A DNA stretch of 34,060 bases from an uncultured bacterium (GTDB lineage: Bacteria > Cyanobacteriota > Vampirovibrionia > Gastranaerophilales > Gastranaerophilaceae). The number at the start of each line of letters is the position of its first letter. Positions within the stretch are counted from its first letter, which is position 1. The DNA is taken from contig CAMPBE010000017.1 in NCBI GenBank assembly GCA_946636615.1, positions 1-34,060 of the forward strand, given 5' to 3'. Below are positions 32,094 to 34,060 of this stretch, one piece after another. Under the pieces are notes generated by a model. It was not told the DNA's origin, searched no databases, and saw only the letters and a program-made list of their open reading frames with translations. A program made the position numbers and the translations under genes.

Positions 32094-32687
32094 TTAAATA
32101 TATGTTTTTAATTCTTCCTGCAGTTTTGCTCTTGCCCTGGCTATTCTTGATTTTACAGTCCCTACATTTGAACTAGTTGCAATTGCTATTTCATCATAGC
32201 TAAGGCCTTGAAACTCTCTTAAAATTATTACTATTCTAAAAGCTTCAGGTAAAGCTAAAATTGCTGATTTTATAGTATTTTCAAGTTCATTTGATAAGCA
32301 TTTTTCGTTTGGTTTACATTTTTTATCAGGAAGTTGTATGCTTATTTGAGGTTTATCTTCAATTTCTTGTTCGAGTGAAATTGTTTCGGGCTTTCGGTTA
32401 TTTTTTCTAACTTGATCATAATACAAATGTGTAACTATCTGATTTGCCCAACTTTTAAACAATTTTGGATTTTTCAGTGAATGTAGATTTTTTGCAATTC
32501 TAATCAATGCTTCTTGTGTTAAATCAGATACTTGTTCACTGTTATTACTTAGATAATTTAGTGAAGCAAATATATTTTTTTGAATTCTTTTTATTAATTC
32601 TTCAATAGCGTTCAAATCGTTTTGCTGTGATAGCACAATAATTTCTTCTAGCGACATTTTTTTGTATTGATGTCTTGTCCCAAACAT
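32094..32687 (-). CDS. ECF-type RNA polymerase sigma factor
   Basis: 197 aa. Region 2 is at about 30-100 (NYLSNNSEQVSDLTQEALIRIAKN and KSWANQIVTHLYYDQVRKNN) and region 4 at about 135-192 (ILALPEAFRIVIILREFQGLSYDEIAIATSSNVGTVKSRIARARAKL), with a linker of about 40 residues. Region 3 is absent, as expected for ECF factors. It pairs with the anti-sigma gene downstream. Its AAGGAG RBS lies inside a perfect 11-bp hairpin just upstream, and a plausible promoter lies further up. Regulon and inducing signal unknown. Confidence 0.93.
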   Translation of the reverse strand: MFGTRHQYKKMSLEEIIVLSQQNDLNAIEELIKRIQKNIFASLNYLSNNSEQVSDLTQEALIRIAKNLHSLKNPKLFKSWANQIVTHLYYDQVRKNNRKPETISLEQEIEDKPQISIQLPDKKCKPNEKCLSNELENTIKSAILALPEAFRIVIILREFQGLSYDEIAIATSSNVGTVKSRIARARAKLQEELKTYI

Positions 32688-32690
32688 GAA

Positions 32691-32724
32691 AAAATCTCCT
32701 TAAAGACAATATAAAGGAGATTTT
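32691..32724 (-). promoter_or_regulatory. Hairpin sequestering the sigma-factor RBS; possible leuC terminator
   Basis: On the minus strand AAAATCTCCTT (32714-32724) and AAGGAGATTTT (32691-32701) form a perfect 11-bp stem with a 12-nt loop, ending 3 nt before the sigma ATG. The 3' arm contains the Shine-Dalgarno AAGGAG. The run of six Ts spanning the stem end also makes it look like a weak intrinsic terminator for the upstream gene leuC. Either role, or both, would limit sigma-factor expression. Confidence 0.7.
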
Positions 32725-32728
32725 ATTT

Positions 32729-32757
32729 TTATTACTCAGACCAATAGGTATAATCAA
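32729..32757 (-). promoter_or_regulatory. Candidate promoter of the sigma/anti-sigma pair
   Basis: Minus strand TTGATT (32752-32757) and TAATAA (32729-32734) with a 17-nt spacer, downstream of the leuC stop. A transcript from here would begin immediately before or within the RBS hairpin. Weak -10; pattern match only. Confidence 0.35.
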
Positions 32758-32775
32758 GTGTATATAATAAAATTT

Positions 32776-34017
32776 TTACTTTGCACTAATGTAACCGTTA
32801 ATTGCTGTATAAGCTGCGACATAAGGTGAAGCGAGATATATTTCACCATTAACGTTTCCCATTCTACCTTGAAAATTTCTGTTTTGAGTTGCTAAACAGA
32901 TTTCGCCATCAGCAAGAGTGCCTGCATGAACTCCAACACAAGGTCCACATCCGGGAGGTAAAATTACTGCATTTGCTTCAACAAAAATATTTATTAATCC
33001 TTCATCTAATGCTTTTAGATATACATCTTTAGATGCTGGGCAAATAAGCATTCTAACATCAGAATTAACCTTTTTACCTTTAAGTATTTTTGCAACAACA
33101 CGCAAATCCTCAATTCTACCGTTAGTACAGGTTCCGACATATACTTGATTAACTTTAATATTATTCAAGTCTTCTGCCAACTTTGTATTATCGACAGTAT
33201 GCGGACAAGAAACAGTATGTTTAATTTCAGCTGCATTAATTTTTATTATACGTTCATATACTGCGTCAGTATCCGGTTTTAATGTTCTGAACTTATCTTC
33301 ACGCCCTCTTTCTTTCAAATAAGCCCTTGTTTTTTCATCTGCAACAAATAATCCGGCTTTTGCACCTGCTTCTACAGCCATATTTGCAAGTGTAAACCTT
33401 TCTGACATTTCCATGTTCTCTATAGTGTCGCCACAAAACTCTAATGCTTTATATGTTGCACCATCAGCTCCAATCATACCTATTAAATGCAACATCAAAT
33501 CTTTAGAGCATATTCCTTCATTAAATTCTCCTGTTACCTCAATCTTATATGTAGCCGGAACTTTTAACCATGTTTTTCCCAATGCCATTGCAACTGCAAT
33601 ATCAGTAGACCCCATTCCTGTTGCAAATGCTCCGAGTGCCCCAGATGTGCAAGTATGAGAATCAGCTCCAACAAGAATTTCACAAGGATTTACAAAAGTC
33701 TCAACAAGCCTTTGATGGCAAACACCGGCACCAACGTCAGATAAAACAGCACCATAATCCTTTGAAAATTCTCTTAATACGGTGTGTGTATTTGAAAGTT
33801 CTTTTCTTGGACTAGGCGATGCATGATCTATAAATAATATAGTCCTTTCCGGATTAAAAAGTTTTTCTTTACCTAATTTTTTAAATTCTTGTACTGTTAA
33901 AGGACCCGTTCCATCTTGTACTGCAGTTACGTCAACTTTTGCAATAACTAATTCGCCTGCTTTTACCAAATGGTCTGTATGTTCAGATATTATTTTTTCT
34001 GCTAATGTTTGCCCCAT
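32776..34017 (-). CDS. leuC: 3-isopropylmalate dehydratase large subunit (LeuC/HacA-type aconitase)
   Basis: 413 aa, the shorter LeuC type shared with archaeal and anaerobic bacterial isopropylmalate isomerases and homoaconitases. It carries the aconitase-type [4Fe-4S] ligands C297 (GTCTNGR), C357 and C360 (GCGPCVG), and substrate-site blocks IDHASPSP, GADSHTCTSGALGAFATGMGSTD and QNRNFQGRMG. It isomerises 2- to 3-isopropylmalate in leucine synthesis with a LeuD small subunit, which is not in the window. Homoaconitase or dimethylmalate dehydratase are family alternatives. AAGGAG precedes the ATG, and a TATAAT on the minus strand (34038-34043) is a likely -10; its -35 would fall beyond the window end. 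Confidence 0.92.
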   Translation of the reverse strand: MGQTLAEKIISEHTDHLVKAGELVIAKVDVTAVQDGTGPLTVQEFKKLGKEKLFNPERTILFIDHASPSPRKELSNTHTVLREFSKDYGAVLSDVGAGVCHQRLVETFVNPCEILVGADSHTCTSGALGAFATGMGSTDIAVAMALGKTWLKVPATYKIEVTGEFNEGICSKDLMLHLIGMIGADGATYKALEFCGDTIENMEMSERFTLANMAVEAGAKAGLFVADEKTRAYLKERGREDKFRTLKPDTDAVYERIIKINAAEIKHTVSCPHTVDNTKLAEDLNNIKVNQVYVGTCTNGRIEDLRVVAKILKGKKVNSDVRMLICPASKDVYLKALDEGLINIFVEANAVILPPGCGPCVGVHAGTLADGEICLATQNRNFQGRMGNVNGEIYLASPYVAAYTAINGYISAK

Positions 34018-34060
34018 AGGTGACTCCTTTTTGTCTTATTATATCACAAAAATTATCTAC

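Noticed and set aside
1-34060. tRNA or rRNA genes, CRISPR arrays, insertion sequences, prophage genes, riboswitches
   Set aside because: None seen. The intergenic regions are short and AT-rich, without repeat-spacer patterns, transposase genes or recognisable structured RNAs.

Overview
The window is an AT-rich bacterial chromosome segment packed with genes. Its content points to a non-photosynthetic member of the Cyanobacteriota, most likely a gut Melainabacteria/Vampirovibrionia lineage such as Gastranaerophilales. The main sign is the ATP synthase operon, ordered a-c-b'-b-delta-alpha-gamma. It has two different b-type subunits and no beta or epsilon gene beside gamma, which is the cyanobacterial split layout. 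No photosynthesis gene is present, while a biotin-dependent sodium-pumping decarboxylase operon of anaerobic type is. Placement below phylum is inference from gene content. No tRNA, rRNA, CRISPR array, insertion sequence or phage gene was recognised.

Layout. Positions 1-3100 hold an HD-GYP protein and, convergently, pnp, with a shared bidirectional terminator between them. Positions 3.1-7.1 kb form a lineage-specific patch: a GNAT-like protein, two possible ORF remnants, a 98-aa orphan, and two tandem HNH-type proteins whose zinc-knuckle halves lie about 190 and 310 residues apart. Positions 7.15-11.6 kb (minus strand) are a compact operon glmU-yebC-GGDEF-tsaE-tsaB, with 4- to 14-nt overlaps over most of it. 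An orphan membrane protein lies just upstream. Positions 12.4-14.6 kb carry rsmE and cca, overlapping. Positions 14.8-18.2 kb carry two tandem membrane paralogues, each 560 aa.

Positions 18.2-23.1 kb are the ATP synthase operon. Divergent from it, at 23.1-27.1 kb, is birA-oadG-oadA-oadB, closed by a strong terminator. A small protein with a Cys-rich tail and a convergent LysM protein with a duplicated 160-residue unit follow. Then come glgC with its terminator, a coupled pair of small membrane proteins, an ECF sigma/anti-sigma pair on the minus strand, and leuC.

How the genes work together. OadGAB would couple oxaloacetate decarboxylation to sodium export, and BirA would biotinylate OadA. 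The ATP synthase c subunit lacks the glutamine and serine that typify sodium-binding rings, so the ATP synthase is predicted to use protons; the cell would then hold both ion gradients. HD-GYP and GGDEF proteins imply cyclic di-GMP turnover. The most interesting unexplained signals are: a short N-terminal motif around '(V/I/P)-(S/T/N)-F-x-(G/S)' shared by otherwise unrelated orphan proteins; the split-HNH family; and a perfect 11-bp hairpin that buries the sigma-factor ribosome binding site and could also terminate leuC.
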